A stretch of DNA of 64,000 nt from positions 112,192 through 176,191 of the forward strand of contig NZ_FPBA01000010.1 of NCBI RefSeq assembly GCF_900116515.1, written 5' to 3'. This stretch comes from Geodermatophilus amargosae (GTDB lineage Bacteria; Actinomycetota; Actinomycetes; Mycobacteriales; Geodermatophilaceae). Below are positions 7,380 to 16,165 of the stretch, piece by piece. The notes under the pieces are model-generated. The model saw only the letters and a list, made by a program, of their open reading frames with translations. It searched no databases and was not told where the DNA came from. The position numbers were made by a program, and so were the translations under genes. Numbering within the stretch: the first letter of the stretch is position 1; the number at the start of each line of letters is the position of its first letter.

Positions 7380-8785
7380 GCCGGCACCCCCACGCCGCCA
7401 CCGGGACGGGACCCGGCTCCGTTGCCCGCGAGCGCCAGGTCCGCCCACACCGCCTCGACGGTCCGGGTGGCGTCGGCGACGACGACCTGCCAGCCCGCGC
7501 CGCGCAGCAGCGAGGCCGACTGCTCCAGCTGGGCGGTGAGCGCCGCGCGGGCCGTCGCCGACAGGCCGCGCCGGCTGCGGGGGCTCGGGTCGGCCCAGCT
7601 GGTCACGTCGAGCAGGACGGCGACGTCGGTGGACGGGCCCGAGCGCAGGGCGACCAGCTCGGTGAGGTCGTCGGGGCCGACGGAGCCGAGCAGCGCCACG
7701 ACCGGGCCCTCGCCGGCCGCCCGGTGCAGCTGCTGGACGGCGTGCCCCAGCCCACCGCCGCGGTTCGGGCCGAGCGAGGCGAGCCGGTCGAGCAGCTCGG
7801 GGGTGGTCAGGCCCGCGGACACCCGCGCCGCGGCGCCCGCTGTCGGGGTGAGCTCGCCGGCGGTGGTGAGCACCCGCAGCACCGCGCCGCGGCGGGCCAT
7901 GGTGCTGCCGATGCTGGCCGCGGCCTCGACCAGCCACTCCAGGCTGTCCTGCGGCGGTGCCGGGTCGCCGGGCGGGCCGGGGGGCGTGCTGCGCGCGGCC
8001 GGCCCCGGTCCCGCGGCCCGGGTGAGCAGGTGCGCCCCCGCGCGGACGTCGAGCAGCAGCGCCGCCTGGGCGCGCCAGGGCCGCTCCTCCAGCCGCACCA
8101 TCAGCTCTCCGGTGCGGGCGGTGGCCCGCCAGTGCACCTTCCGCAGGTCGTCCCCGTGCCGGTACTGCCGGGTGCTGACGTCGTCCTCGCCGTGCACCGC
8201 GATGGAGCGGCGGGCGCCCGCGCCGCCGCCCCCGTGCCCGCCGGCCGGGCCGCCGGGGCCGAGCGGCCGCACCCGGGGCACCACCACCAGCGGTGCGCCG
8301 TCGGTCCCGCTGGTGGTGCGCTGCACGAGCCCGAAGGGATCGACCAGCCGCAGCCGCAGCGGGCCGAGCCGGAACCGCCCGCGGCGGGCGCCGGACACCC
8401 GGTAGCGCATCGCCGCGGTGCCGCCGCCGGGCAGCCGCTCGACGACGAAGGAGGGGGTGCCGCCCAGCTCGGCCGGCAGCTGCTCCGACAGCAGCCACAG
8501 CCGGCCGGCGCGCCGGTCGGCGTTGGTGACCTCGAGCAGCACCTCGGCGTCCTGGCCGCGGGGCACCCGCGCCGGGCTGACCGTCCGCCGCACGCCCACG
8601 CGGAAGCGCTGCCGGGCGACGGCCAGCGCCGACAGCACCGGCAGCGCGAGCACGAAGACGGCGATCTGCACCAGCGGCCGCTCGCCGAGCAGCGCGCCGA
8701 GGGCCAGCAGGGTGATCCCGGCGGCGACCAGGCAGCGGCCGCGCAGGGTGAGCGACGTCAGCGCCGTGCGCAACGGCCCGCCCAC
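7376..8785 (-). CDS. DUF58 domain protein
   Basis: The protein has 469 residues. Two adjacent hydrophobic helices near residues 15-55 are followed by a beta-rich segment and the DUF58 core, recognisable as DDVSTRQYRHGDDLRKVHWRATARTGELMVR. The C-terminal half has a von Willebrand A-like layout (LLLDVRAG and later DLTELVALRS). The GTG at 8785 lies five bases after the MoxR stop, and the stop overlaps the transglutaminase start. DUF58 proteins accompany MoxR ATPases and are thought to act with them as chaperone-like units. A Pro/Gly-rich insert around residues 275-300 is specific to this copy. Confidence 0.9.
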   Translation of the reverse strand: MGGPLRTALTSLTLRGRCLVAAGITLLALGALLGERPLVQIAVFVLALPVLSALAVARQRFRVGVRRTVSPARVPRGQDAEVLLEVTNADRRAGRLWLLSEQLPAELGGTPSFVVERLPGGGTAAMRYRVSGARRGRFRLGPLRLRLVDPFGLVQRTTSGTDGAPLVVVPRVRPLGPGGPAGGHGGGGAGARRSIAVHGEDDVSTRQYRHGDDLRKVHWRATARTGELMVRLEERPWRAQAALLLDVRAGAHLLTRAAGPGPAARSTPPGPPGDPAPPQDSLEWLVEAAASIGSTMARRGAVLRVLTTAGELTPTAGAAARVSAGLTTPELLDRLASLGPNRGGGLGHAVQQLHRAAGEGPVVALLGSVGPDDLTELVALRSGPSTDVAVLLDVTSWADPSPRSRRGLSATARAALTAQLEQSASLLRGAGWQVVVADATRTVEAVWADLALAGNGAGSRPGGGVGVPA

Positions 8786-8790
8786 GCCGG

Positions 8791-9774
8791 TCAGCGCCCG
8801 CGGAGGACGGGGACCGTGGACAGCAGGCCCGCCACCACCTGCTCGGCGGTGCGGCGGGCGGCCGCGGCGTCGGCGGTGAGCAGCAGCCGGTGGGCCAGCA
8901 CCGGGCCGGCCATCGCCTGGACGTCGTCGGGGAGCACGTGGTCGCGCCCGGCCAGCGCGGCCGAGGCGCGGGCGGTGCGCAGCAGCTGCAGCCCCGCGCG
9001 CGGCGAGGCGCCCAGCCGCAGGTCGGTGGAGCGGCGGGTCGCCTCGACCAGCGCGACCACGTAGCGGCGGATCGCGTCGGAGACGTGCAGCCCCTGCACC
9101 GCCGTGACCAGCGCGCGCACGGTGGCGGCGTCGGCCACCGGCTGCAGGGTGACGAGGGGGTCGGTGGTGCCGCGGTCGTCGAGCATGGCGATCTCGGACT
9201 CGCGGTCGGGATAGCCCATGGACACCCGCGCGGTGAACCGGTCGCGCTGCGCCTCGGGGAGGGGATAGGTGCCCTCCATCTCCACCGGGTTCTGGGTGGC
9301 CATCACCAGGAACGGCCGGGCCAGCTCGTAGCTGACGCCGTCCACGGTGACCTGGCGCTCCTCCATGCACTCCAGCAACGCCGACTGGGTCTTGGGCGAG
9401 GCCCGGTTGATCTCGTCGGCGACGACGACGTTGGCGAACACCGCGCCGGGCTTGAACTCGAACGCCCGCGTCTCCTGGTCGTAGACGGCCACGCCGGTGA
9501 CGTCGCTGGGCAGCAGGTCGGGCGTGAACTGGATGCGGCGCACGCTGGCGTCGATGGACCCGGCCAGGGCCTTGGCCAGCGTCGTCTTCCCGGTCCCGGG
9601 GACGTCCTCGACGAGCAGGTGGCCCTCGGCCAGCAGCACCACGAGGGCCAGGCGGACGACGTCGGGCTTGCCCTGGACGACGCGCGACACGTTGGCCGCG
9701 ATCCGTGCGCCCTCGGCGGCCACGTCGACCGGCAGCCCCGCCGTCCCGTCAGCCGCACGCATGGTGTCGGTCAC
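8791..9774 (-). CDS. MoxR family AAA+ ATPase
   Basis: The protein has 327 residues. Walker A is visible as EDVPGTGKTTLAKALA near residue 55, Walker B as VVVADEINRASPKTQSALLECMEERQVT, sensor 1 as LVMATQNPVEMEGTYPLPEAQRDRF, and a C-terminal lid with GASPRAGLQLLRTARA. The start is taken as GTG 9774 (VTDTMRAADG). There is no Shine-Dalgarno sequence, but TACCGT ends seven bases before it, which predicts a leaderless message; ATG 9762 is the alternative. MoxR ATPases act as chaperones for client complexes. Here it leads the MoxR-DUF58-transglutaminase operon, divergent from mraZ. Confidence 0.93.
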   Translation of the reverse strand: MTDTMRAADGTAGLPVDVAAEGARIAANVSRVVQGKPDVVRLALVVLLAEGHLLVEDVPGTGKTTLAKALAGSIDASVRRIQFTPDLLPSDVTGVAVYDQETRAFEFKPGAVFANVVVADEINRASPKTQSALLECMEERQVTVDGVSYELARPFLVMATQNPVEMEGTYPLPEAQRDRFTARVSMGYPDRESEIAMLDDRGTTDPLVTLQPVADAATVRALVTAVQGLHVSDAIRRYVVALVEATRRSTDLRLGASPRAGLQLLRTARASAALAGRDHVLPDDVQAMAGPVLAHRLLLTADAAAARRTAEQVVAGLLSTVPVLRGR

Positions 9775-9781
9775 CCGACCC

Positions 9782-9787
9782 ACGGTA
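9782..9787 (-). promoter_or_regulatory. -10 box for a leaderless MoxR transcript
   Basis: TACCGT reads leftward with its last base at 9782; seven bases separate it from GTG 9774-9772. The spacing fits transcription starting on or next to the start codon. Confidence 0.55.
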
Positions 9788-9983
9788 CGTGCCCGGAGCC
9801 GTCCGCAACGCCGATCGCGCTCCCACCCGGCCACCCCCGCCCGGTCCCCACCCGGCCCCTCCGCAAGAGGTGCCCGAGACCCCTCGGGGCGGGCCGGCAC
9901 CCCACCGCGCCCCACCGCGCCACCTCCGGCCGTCCCCACGCCTCTGACCTGCACGCGAGCGGGTGGGGGAGTGCGGTCACGAC

Positions 9984-10038
9984 ATGGTGTCGAGTGGTGT
10001 CTGGTGGGGCCGAGTGGGTTAGGGTGTGGCGCGGTGGG
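9984..10038 (+). promoter_or_regulatory. MraZ-binding direct repeats upstream of mraZ
   Basis: TGG-type units recur every 10 bases: ATGGT at 9984, GTGGT at 9994, GTGGG at 10004, GTGGG at 10014, a degenerate GTGTG at 10024, and GTGGG at 10034. MraZ of E. coli binds direct repeats of TGGGN separated by five bases, the same 10-bp period. The array lies 65-115 bases upstream of the mraZ start, so it fits autoregulation. A possible -10 (TAGGGT, 10020-10025) lies inside it. Confidence 0.75.
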
Positions 10039-10100
10039 GAGCCAGGGCCCGTCCCGGGTCCGCGGAGGACACGAGGAGGACCGATGGGGGAGGTGATCCG

Positions 10101-10535
10101 GTGTTCGTCGGCAGCTTCGCGTTGCGTCTGGACGAGAAGGGCCGGCTCGCACTCCCTGTGCGGTTCCGCGAGCAGGTGGCCGACGGCATGGTGATCAAGA
10201 AGGGGCAGGAGCGCTGCATCTACGGCCTCACCCTGGGCCGGGTCGCCGAGCAGAGCCGCGCCGCCGCCTCGATGGCCCCCGCCGACACCGCCGAGGCCCG
10301 CATGCGCGCCCGCATGAGCTTCGGCTCGATGGTCGAGGTCGAGCCGGACAAGACCGGTCGCATCACCATCCCGGCCAACCTCCGCCAGTACGCCGGCCTC
10401 GACCGCGACGTCGTCGTGGTCGGCGTCGACACCCGTTTCGAGATCTGGGACCAGGCCACGTGGGACGCGTACGTGGAGGAGCAGGAGGCGGCCTACGCCG
10501 CCATGGAGAGCGAGGGGATGCCCACGCTGTCCTGA
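10101..10535 (+). CDS. mraZ: Transcriptional regulator MraZ
   Basis: The protein has 144 residues, the usual size. It contains two AbrB-like/MraZ repeats, visible as LDEKGRLALPVRFRE near residue 9 and DKTGRITIPANLRQYAGLD near residue 83. Both carry the DxxGR and R basic positions used for DNA binding. The GTG at 10101 sits five bases after GGGGAGGTGA; upstream in-frame starts give an extension not seen in the family. MraZ is a ring-shaped DNA-binding protein that controls the dcw operon, and the 10-bp-spaced repeats upstream are its probable operator. Unusually, 402 non-coding bases separate it from rsmH. Confidence 0.95.
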   Translation: MFVGSFALRLDEKGRLALPVRFREQVADGMVIKKGQERCIYGLTLGRVAEQSRAAASMAPADTAEARMRARMSFGSMVEVEPDKTGRITIPANLRQYAGLDRDVVVVGVDTRFEIWDQATWDAYVEEQEAAYAAMESEGMPTLS

Positions 10536-10937
10536 TCCCCCGTCCCGCCGGTCGCCCCGACCGCCGCGCGCCCCGTTTCGAGCCGTCTTCCCCGCGGCTC
10601 GACCGGATGCGGCCCGAACCGCCTTCCCCGCGGCTCGGTCCCCGCGCGGAAGCGGCGCCCCCACGCGCCGCCGGCCGGACCGGCCACCGGCAACCGGCGA
10701 CCCCCGCCTCCCGCGGCCTCCTGACGCACTTCCCCGGCGCCAGGCGGTCCCGCGGGAGGTGGGGGTCTCCTCTTCTCTCCACCCGTCCCCCGCACCTCCT
10801 CTCCCAGCTGTTCTCCGCACCGGACACCGCACCTGCCGCGCGGCACGCCCGGCGAGCTCCCGCAGCCCACCCGTCGTCCGCGTCACCATGAGACGCCCGC
10901 CCCGCCCCCGCGGGGCCCGACCTGCGAGGAGGACGAC
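10536..10937. other. Long mraZ-rsmH intergenic region
   Basis: This 402-base gap has no gene I can support. It contains an imperfect direct repeat of a hairpin-forming unit: CCGTCTTCCCCGCGGCTCG near 10583 and CCGCCTTCCCCGCGGCTCG near 10620. It also contains an imperfect long stem between GGAGGTGGGGG (10755-10765) and CCCCCGCACCTCC (10787-10799) enclosing a pyrimidine-rich loop. A strong GAGGAGGA for rsmH ends the region. The gap may carry a second dcw promoter or a processing/attenuation site. Confidence 0.5.
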
Positions 10938-11900
10938 GTGAGCACGCCCGCGGTGCACCTGCCGGTCCTCCTGGACCGCGTCACCGAGCTGCTCGGCCCG
11001 GCCTGCGCCGGCGAGGGCGCCGTGCTCGTGGACGCCACCCTCGGCCTGGCCGGGCACTCGCTGGCCCTGCTCGACGCCCACCCCGGGCTGCGCCTGGTCG
11101 GCCTCGACCGCGATCCGCAGGCCCGTGCCGAGGCCGCCGCCCGCATCGACGCCGCCGGCCACGCCGACCGTGCCACCCTCGTGCCGGCCGTCTTCGACGA
11201 GCTCCCCGACGTCCTCGACCGCCTCGGCCTCCCCGAGGTGCAGGCGGTGCTGTTCGACCTCGGCGTCTCCTCCCTGCAGCTCGACCGGCCCGAGCGCGGC
11301 TTCAGCTACGCCGGCGACGGCCCGCTGGACATGCGCATGGACCCCGGCACCCCGGGCAGCGCCGCCGACGTCGTCAACACCTACCCCGCGGCCGAGCTCG
11401 CCCGGGTGCTGCGGGTGTACGGGGAGGAGCGCTTCGCCTCCCGGATCGCCGCGGCGATCGTCCGCGAGCGGGCCCGCGAGCCGTTCAGCCGCACCGAGCG
11501 GCTGGCGCACCTGGTGCGCGACTCCATCCCCGCCGCCACCCGCCGCACCGGCGGCCACCCGGCCAAGCGGACCTTCCAGGCGCTGCGGATCGAGGTCAAC
11601 GACGAGCTCGGTGCCCTGCAGCGGGCGCTGCCCGCGGCGCTGGACGCGCTCGCCGTGGGCGGCCGGATCGCCGTCATCACCTTCCACTCGCTCGAGGACC
11701 GCATCGTGAAGCAGACCCTCGCCGCCGGTGCCACCGACCGCACGCCGCCGGAGCTCCCGGTCCGGCTGCCTGAGTACGGCCCGGTGCTGCGGCTGCTCAC
11801 CCGGGGCGGCGAGGGCCCCGGCGACGACGAGCTCGCCACCAACCCGCGGGCGGCGTCGGCCCGCGTCCGCGCGGCCGAGCGCATCCGGCGGGCCGCGTGA
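10938..11900 (+). CDS. rsmH: 16S rRNA (cytosine1402-N4)-methyltransferase
   Basis: The protein has 320 residues. It begins [13 protein letters not shown], followed by the SAM-binding loop [11 protein letters not shown] and GLDRDPQA, the conserved [27 protein letters not shown], the [15 protein letters not shown] segment and the late [13 protein letters not shown]. All are diagnostic of RsmH (MraW). It methylates C1402 of 16S rRNA in the decoding centre. The GTG at 10938 follows GAGGAGGACGAC. It is the second gene of the dcw cluster but well separated from mraZ. Confidence 0.96.
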   Translation: MSTPAVHLPVLLDRVTELLGPACAGEGAVLVDATLGLAGHSLALLDAHPGLRLVGLDRDPQARAEAAARIDAAGHADRATLVPAVFDELPDVLDRLGLPEVQAVLFDLGVSSLQLDRPERGFSYAGDGPLDMRMDPGTPGSAADVVNTYPAAELARVLRVYGEERFASRIAAAIVRERAREPFSRTERLAHLVRDSIPAATRRTGGHPAKRTFQALRIEVNDELGALQRALPAALDALAVGGRIAVITFHSLEDRIVKQTLAAGATDRTPPELPVRLPEYGPVLRLLTRGGEGPGDDELATNPRAASARVRAAERIRRAA

Positions 11901-11973
11901 GCGAGCTCCCGAGCTCACCGGTGAGCACAGCAGCCCCGCGGACACGGCCGACGAGCGCCGGCGAGGAGGACTC

Positions 11974-12561
11974 GTGAGCGCCACCGCCCGCGCCTCGCGC
12001 GCCGAGCCCACGCCCCCGTCGGGGGACCGCGTCGCCCGCGCCGTGCCGTCCCGGGCGCTGCCGTCCCGTCCGCTGCCGTCCCGGGCGCTGCCGTCCCGTC
12101 CGCTCCGGGCCGTTCCCGGACGGACGCGGGGCACCGGCCCGGCCCCGCGCGTCCCCGCCACCCGGACCCCGGCTCCCGAGCTGCGGCTGCTGCCCGGCGG
12201 CGCCACCCGCACCCGCCGCGCGGCCGCCCGGCGGCGCGTGCCGTTCGCGCTGCTGCTCGTCGCGCTGCTGGTCCTCACCACCGTCGGCCTGCTGGTGCTC
12301 AACACCGCGATCGCGGTCAACTCGCTGCGGGCCACCGAGCTGCGGACCGCCAACGCCGAGAAGGCCGAGGAGGTTCAGGAGCTGGAGCAGCAGGTCGTCT
12401 CCGGCAGCACGCCGGCGCAGCTGGCCGCGGCCGCCGTCGCCGCGGGCCTGGTGCCCGCCGGTGCGGCCGGCCACCTGGTGATCGGCCCCGACGGCACCGC
12501 GGTGCTGCGCGGCGCTCCCGAGCCCGCCCCGGCCCCCGGTGCACCGGCGGAGGGTGACTGA
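11974..12561 (+). CDS. ftsL: FtsL-like septum protein
   Basis: The protein has 195 residues. A disordered, basic, Pro/Arg-rich N-terminal ~85 residues precedes a single membrane helix (RRVPFALLLVALLVLTTVGLLVLNTAIAVNS, about residues 88-110). A short coiled-coil-like segment (LRATELRTANAEKAEEVQELEQQV) follows, then an Ala/Pro-rich tail. Position between rsmH and the PBP gene plus this topology identify FtsL/DivIC-type proteins; sequence conservation is always low. The GTG at 11974 has GAGGAGGA just upstream. FtsL bridges FtsQ/FtsB and FtsW/FtsI. The N-terminal part contains a duplicated 30-bp unit coding LPSRALPSRP-type repeats. Confidence 0.85.
   Translation: MSATARASRAEPTPPSGDRVARAVPSRALPSRPLPSRALPSRPLRAVPGRTRGTGPAPRVPATRTPAPELRLLPGGATRTRRAAARRRVPFALLLVALLVLTTVGLLVLNTAIAVNSLRATELRTANAEKAEEVQELEQQVVSGSTPAQLAAAAVAAGLVPAGAAGHLVIGPDGTAVLRGAPEPAPAPGAPAEGD
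12046..12105. repeat. Two 30-bp tandem repeats in ftsL
   Basis: The unit at 12046-12075 (alternating PSRAL and PSRPL codons) recurs at 12076-12105 with only the last base changed. It is in frame and lies in the cytoplasmic tail. Confidence 0.85.
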
Positions 12562-12562
12562 G

Positions 12563-14524
12563 GTGGCCCCGCCCGTCCGCGGCCCCGAGCCCGGCCGCCG
12601 CACCGCACCGCGCACCGCTCCCCGGGGGAGCCGGGGCGCGGTGCCCCGTCCCGCCCCGCGCGCCGGCGCGCCCCGCGCTCCCCGCGAGCCGTTGTCGCGC
12701 GAGCCGCTGCCCCGCTCGGGGGCCTTCGCCCCGCGCCGCGCCCCCGGCAGCCGGCGGGTCGGCCGGCCGCTGACCTCCGGGCCGAGGCGGCTGTGGTGGG
12801 GGCTGGTGCTCGTCGTCGTCCCGCTGCTGGTGGTCACCGGCAAGCTGGTGCTGCTGCAGGGCGTCGACGGCGGGGCGTACGCCAACGCCGCCGAGCAGGA
12901 CCGGTTGCGCACCTACCCGATCGCCGCGCTGCGCGGGGCGATCGTCGACCGGGACGGCAACCCCTTCGCCTACACCGTCGACGCCTCGCGGGTGGTGGCC
13001 GACCCGACCGTGGTCGAGGACCCCGAGCGCACCGCGCTGGCCCTCACCGCACTGCTCGACGTGCCGGTGTCCGACCTCACCGATGAGCTGACGGGGGACG
13101 GGCGCTACGTCGTCCTGGAGCGGCAGGTGTCGCCGGAGACGGTCGACGCCATCGACGCCCTCGGGCTGGCCGGCGTGTCCTTCGAGGACGACCCCGTGCG
13201 GCTGTACCCGGCCGGGACCGTCGGCGGGCAGGTGATCGGCTTCGTCGGCCGGGACGGCGAGGGCCTGGCCGGCATCGAGCTGGACTTCCAGGACGCGCTC
13301 GCCGGCACCGACGGGCAGCGCCGCGTCGAGGTGGGCAGCGGCGGCAACCCGATCCCCTCGGGCATCGACGAGTCCACGCCGGCCACCGACGGCAGCACCG
13401 TCGAGCTGACCATCGACCAGGACGTCCAGTTCATGGCCGAGCAGCGCCTCGCGCAGGCCTGCGCCGACGGCGCCACCACCCGCGCCTCCGCCGTCGTGCT
13501 CGACGTGCACACCGGCCAGGTGGTCGCGATGGGGTCCTGCCCCGGCTACGACCCCGCGCAGGCGGGCAGCACCGATCCCGAGCTGCTCGGCAACCCGCTG
13601 GTCTCCGACGTCTTCGAGCCCGGCTCGGTGATGAAGGCGGTGACCATGGCCGCCGCGATCGAGGAGGGCAGGGCCACCCCGGACAGGGTGCTGAGCGTGA
13701 ACGGGCACATCCAGGCCGGCGACGCCGTCGTCACCGACGCCCACGACCACGCCCCGGTCGACTGGACGGTGACCGGCATCCTCGCCAAGTCCAGCAACGT
13801 CGGGACGATCATGCTGGCCCGCGAGGTCGGCGACGAGACGCTCGAGCGCTACCTGCGCGCCTTCGGCGTCGGCGAGCGGAGCGGCATCGAGCTGCCCGGC
13901 GAGAGCGCGGGCATCCTGCAGGACTCCGCCGACTGGACCGAGAGCCGCGCGGCCAACGTGCCGATCGGCCAGGGCGTGTCGGTGACGACGCTGCAGATGG
14001 CCTCGATCTTCCAGACCATCGCCAACGACGGCGTCCGCGTCCCGCCGCGGGTGGTCGCCTCGGTGACCGCGCCCGACGGGACGACGTCGACGCCGGCCGC
14101 GGCGGAGCCGATCCGCGTGGTCAGCGAGGACACCGCCGACGACCTCGCCCACATGCTCGAGGCCGTCGTCGGCCCGGGCGGCACCGCACCGCTGGGCGAG
14201 GTCGACGGCTACCGGGTGGCCGGCAAGACCGGGACGGCGCAGCGGGCCAACCCCGAGTGCGGCTGCTACGAGGGCGGCGGCTACGTGACCACCTTCGTCG
14301 GGTTCGCGCCGGCCGACGACCCGCAGTACGTCGTCGCGGTGGACCTCGAGCGGCCCACCAGCTCCGCCGAGGGCGGCCAGGTCGCCGCACCCGTGTTCGC
14401 CGACGTCATGCGCTACGTGCTCACCGAGGGCGGGGTGGTGCCCTCCGGCACGCCGCGGCCGGACTTCGCGCTCACCGGTGCGGACCTCGCCGAGGCCGAG
14501 ACCGGCGGCCCCGCCGGCGATTAG
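12563..14524 (+). CDS. ftsI: Septal peptidoglycan transpeptidase, class B PBP (FtsI/PBP3)
   Basis: The protein has 653 residues. A basic Pro/Arg-rich cytoplasmic tail of ~75 residues leads into one membrane helix (LWWGLVLVVVPLLVVTGKLVLLQ). The PBP dimer domain starts at LRGAIVDRDGNPFAYT. The transpeptidase domain carries S355-V-M-K358 (catalytic Ser), S410-S-N412 and K555-T-G-T. The GTG at 12563 is preferred because GGAGGG lies at proper spacing; GTG 12554 is too close to it. It cross-links septal peptidoglycan with FtsW. A short Cys pair (ECGCYEGGG) follows KTGT, as in actinobacterial PBPs. It starts just after the ftsL stop. Confidence 0.95.
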   Translation: MAPPVRGPEPGRRTAPRTAPRGSRGAVPRPAPRAGAPRAPREPLSREPLPRSGAFAPRRAPGSRRVGRPLTSGPRRLWWGLVLVVVPLLVVTGKLVLLQGVDGGAYANAAEQDRLRTYPIAALRGAIVDRDGNPFAYTVDASRVVADPTVVEDPERTALALTALLDVPVSDLTDELTGDGRYVVLERQVSPETVDAIDALGLAGVSFEDDPVRLYPAGTVGGQVIGFVGRDGEGLAGIELDFQDALAGTDGQRRVEVGSGGNPIPSGIDESTPATDGSTVELTIDQDVQFMAEQRLAQACADGATTRASAVVLDVHTGQVVAMGSCPGYDPAQAGSTDPELLGNPLVSDVFEPGSVMKAVTMAAAIEEGRATPDRVLSVNGHIQAGDAVVTDAHDHAPVDWTVTGILAKSSNVGTIMLAREVGDETLERYLRAFGVGERSGIELPGESAGILQDSADWTESRAANVPIGQGVSVTTLQMASIFQTIANDGVRVPPRVVASVTAPDGTTSTPAAAEPIRVVSEDTADDLAHMLEAVVGPGGTAPLGEVDGYRVAGKTGTAQRANPECGCYEGGGYVTTFVGFAPADDPQYVVAVDLERPTSSAEGGQVAAPVFADVMRYVLTEGGVVPSGTPRPDFALTGADLAEAETGGPAGD

Positions 14525-14579
14525 CCCGCCGGACACCGCCGAGCGCCCGTGGGTGCGCGGAGTGGGAGGGGTCCGCCGG

Positions 14580-14585
14580 TAGATT
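14580..14585 (+). promoter_or_regulatory. -10 box for a leaderless murE transcript
   Basis: TAGATT ends eight bases before GTG 14594, and there is no Shine-Dalgarno sequence. This predicts an internal dcw promoter with a message starting at murE. No convincing -35 is visible. Confidence 0.5.
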
Positions 14586-14593
14586 GGCCCGAC

Positions 14594-16165
14594 GTGAGCC
14601 CGACCGGACCCGGGTCGGTGCCCCGGCCAGCGGGGACCCGCCCGCTCGCCCTCAGCGCGCTGCGCGACCTGCTCGGCGACCCCGTGCAGGGGGACCCCAC
14701 GACGGCGGTCACCGGCGTCACGCTGGCCTCGCCCGAGGTGCGGCCCGGTGACCTCTATGCCGCCCTCCCCGGCGCCCGCACCCACGGCGCACGCTTCGCC
14801 GCCGACGCGGCCGACCGCGGCGCCGTCGCCGTCCTCACCGACCCCGCCGGCCTGGCGCAGGCGGCCGCCACCGGCCTGCCGGTGTGCGTCGTCGACGGGC
14901 CGCGCGCGCTGCTCGGCGACGTCGCCGCCCGCGTCTACGGCGAGCCCGCCCGCCGGCTGCCGGTCGTCGGCATCACCGGCACCAACGGCAAGACGACGAC
15001 GGCGTACCTGGTCGAGGCCGGGCTGGCCGCCGCCGGGCGCGGCACCGGCCTGATCGGCACCGTGCAGACCCGCGTGCGCGCCCGGGGCACCGAGACCGCC
15101 TTCCCCAGCGTCCGCACCACGCCCGAGGCGCCCGTGCTGCACGCGCTGCTGGCCACCATGGCCGAGTCCGGCGTCGACACCGTGGTCATGGAGGTCTCCA
15201 GCCACGCCCTGGTGCAGGGCCGGGTCGGCGGGGTGCCCTTCGCCGTGGCGGGGTTCACCAACCTCAGCCAGGACCACCTCGACTTCCACCGCGACCTCGA
15301 GGACTACTTCCAGGCTAAGGCGCTGCTGTTCGACGGCCGCGCGGCGCGCGAGGTCGTGGTGGTCGACGACGACCACGGCCGCCGCCTGGCCGGGATGCTG
15401 GGGCAGCGGGCGGTCACCGTCTCCGCCGAGGGAGCCTCCGCCGGGGGAGCGGACGCGGACTGGACGGCCACCGACGTCGTCCGGGCCCCCGACGGCGGCT
15501 CGGCGTTCACCCTCACCGGCCCCGGCGGCACCTGGCCCGCGCGGGTGCGCCTGCCCGGGCGGTTCAACGTCACCAACGCGGTGCTCGCCGTCGCGCTGCT
15601 CGACGCCGTCGGCGTCCCGGTGGCCGCGGCGCTCGAGGGGATCGGCGGCGCCGTCGTCCCCGGCCGCATGGAGCCGGTCGACGCCGGCCAGCCTTTCACC
15701 GCCGTCGTCGACTACGCACACACCCCCGACGCGGTCGCCTCCGCGCTCGCCGCGCTGCGCGGCGCCACGACCGGCAGGCTGGTCACCGTGCTCGGCTGTG
15801 GCGGCGACCGCGACCCCGGCAAGCGGCCGGCGATGGGCGCCGCCGCGGCGCTCGGCAGCGACCACCTCGTCGTCACCGACGACAACCCGCGCTCGGAGGA
15901 CCCCGCGGCCATCCGCGCCGCCGTCCTCTCCGGTGTGCCGGACGGGCGGCGCGGGTCGGTCGAGGAGATCGGCGACCGCCGGGCGGCCATCGCCCGCGCG
16001 GTCGCGCTGGCAGGGCCCGGCGACACCGTCCTGGTGGCCGGCAAGGGACACGAGTCGGGTCAGGAGGTCGCCGGCACCGTGACGCCGTTCGACGACCGCG
16101 CCGTGCTGCGCGAGGTCATCGCCGGGACCAGCACCGGGACTCCCGCCGGGGCGGCCCACCGGTGA
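14594..16165 (+). CDS. murE: UDP-MurNAc-L-Ala-D-Glu:meso-diaminopimelate ligase
   Basis: The protein has 523 residues with the three Mur-ligase domains. The ATP loop is GITGTNGKTTT (about 128-136); the carbamylated-lysine segment is DYFQAKALLF. The C-terminal domain has D430-N-P-R433, the motif that selects meso-diaminopimelate over lysine, so the cell wall should be A1-gamma type. The start at GTG 14594 gives VSPTGPGSVPRPAG; an upstream start at 14549 lacks support and a TAGATT lies in between. The stop overlaps murF as GTGA. Confidence 0.96.
   Translation: MSPTGPGSVPRPAGTRPLALSALRDLLGDPVQGDPTTAVTGVTLASPEVRPGDLYAALPGARTHGARFAADAADRGAVAVLTDPAGLAQAAATGLPVCVVDGPRALLGDVAARVYGEPARRLPVVGITGTNGKTTTAYLVEAGLAAAGRGTGLIGTVQTRVRARGTETAFPSVRTTPEAPVLHALLATMAESGVDTVVMEVSSHALVQGRVGGVPFAVAGFTNLSQDHLDFHRDLEDYFQAKALLFDGRAAREVVVVDDDHGRRLAGMLGQRAVTVSAEGASAGGADADWTATDVVRAPDGGSAFTLTGPGGTWPARVRLPGRFNVTNAVLAVALLDAVGVPVAAALEGIGGAVVPGRMEPVDAGQPFTAVVDYAHTPDAVASALAALRGATTGRLVTVLGCGGDRDPGKRPAMGAAAALGSDHLVVTDDNPRSEDPAAIRAAVLSGVPDGRRGSVEEIGDRRAAIARAVALAGPGDTVLVAGKGHESGQEVAGTVTPFDDRAVLREVIAGTSTGTPAGAAHR

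Larger units (their letters stand above)
9775..10100. other. Divergent intergenic region between moxR and mraZ
   Basis: These 326 bases hold the leftward -10 for the MoxR operon and, on the right, the mraZ repeats and an excellent Shine-Dalgarno (GGGGAGGTGA, 10086-10095). The central part, about 9800-9960, is C-rich on this strand with near-repeats of CCCCACCGCGCC around 9900-9925. I see no gene in it. Confidence 0.7.

Noticed and set aside
10460..10891. Open frame of 143 codons in the mraZ-rsmH gap
   Set aside because: It starts inside mraZ, lacks a ribosome site, has an Arg/Pro/Ala-rich shadow composition and no known motif.
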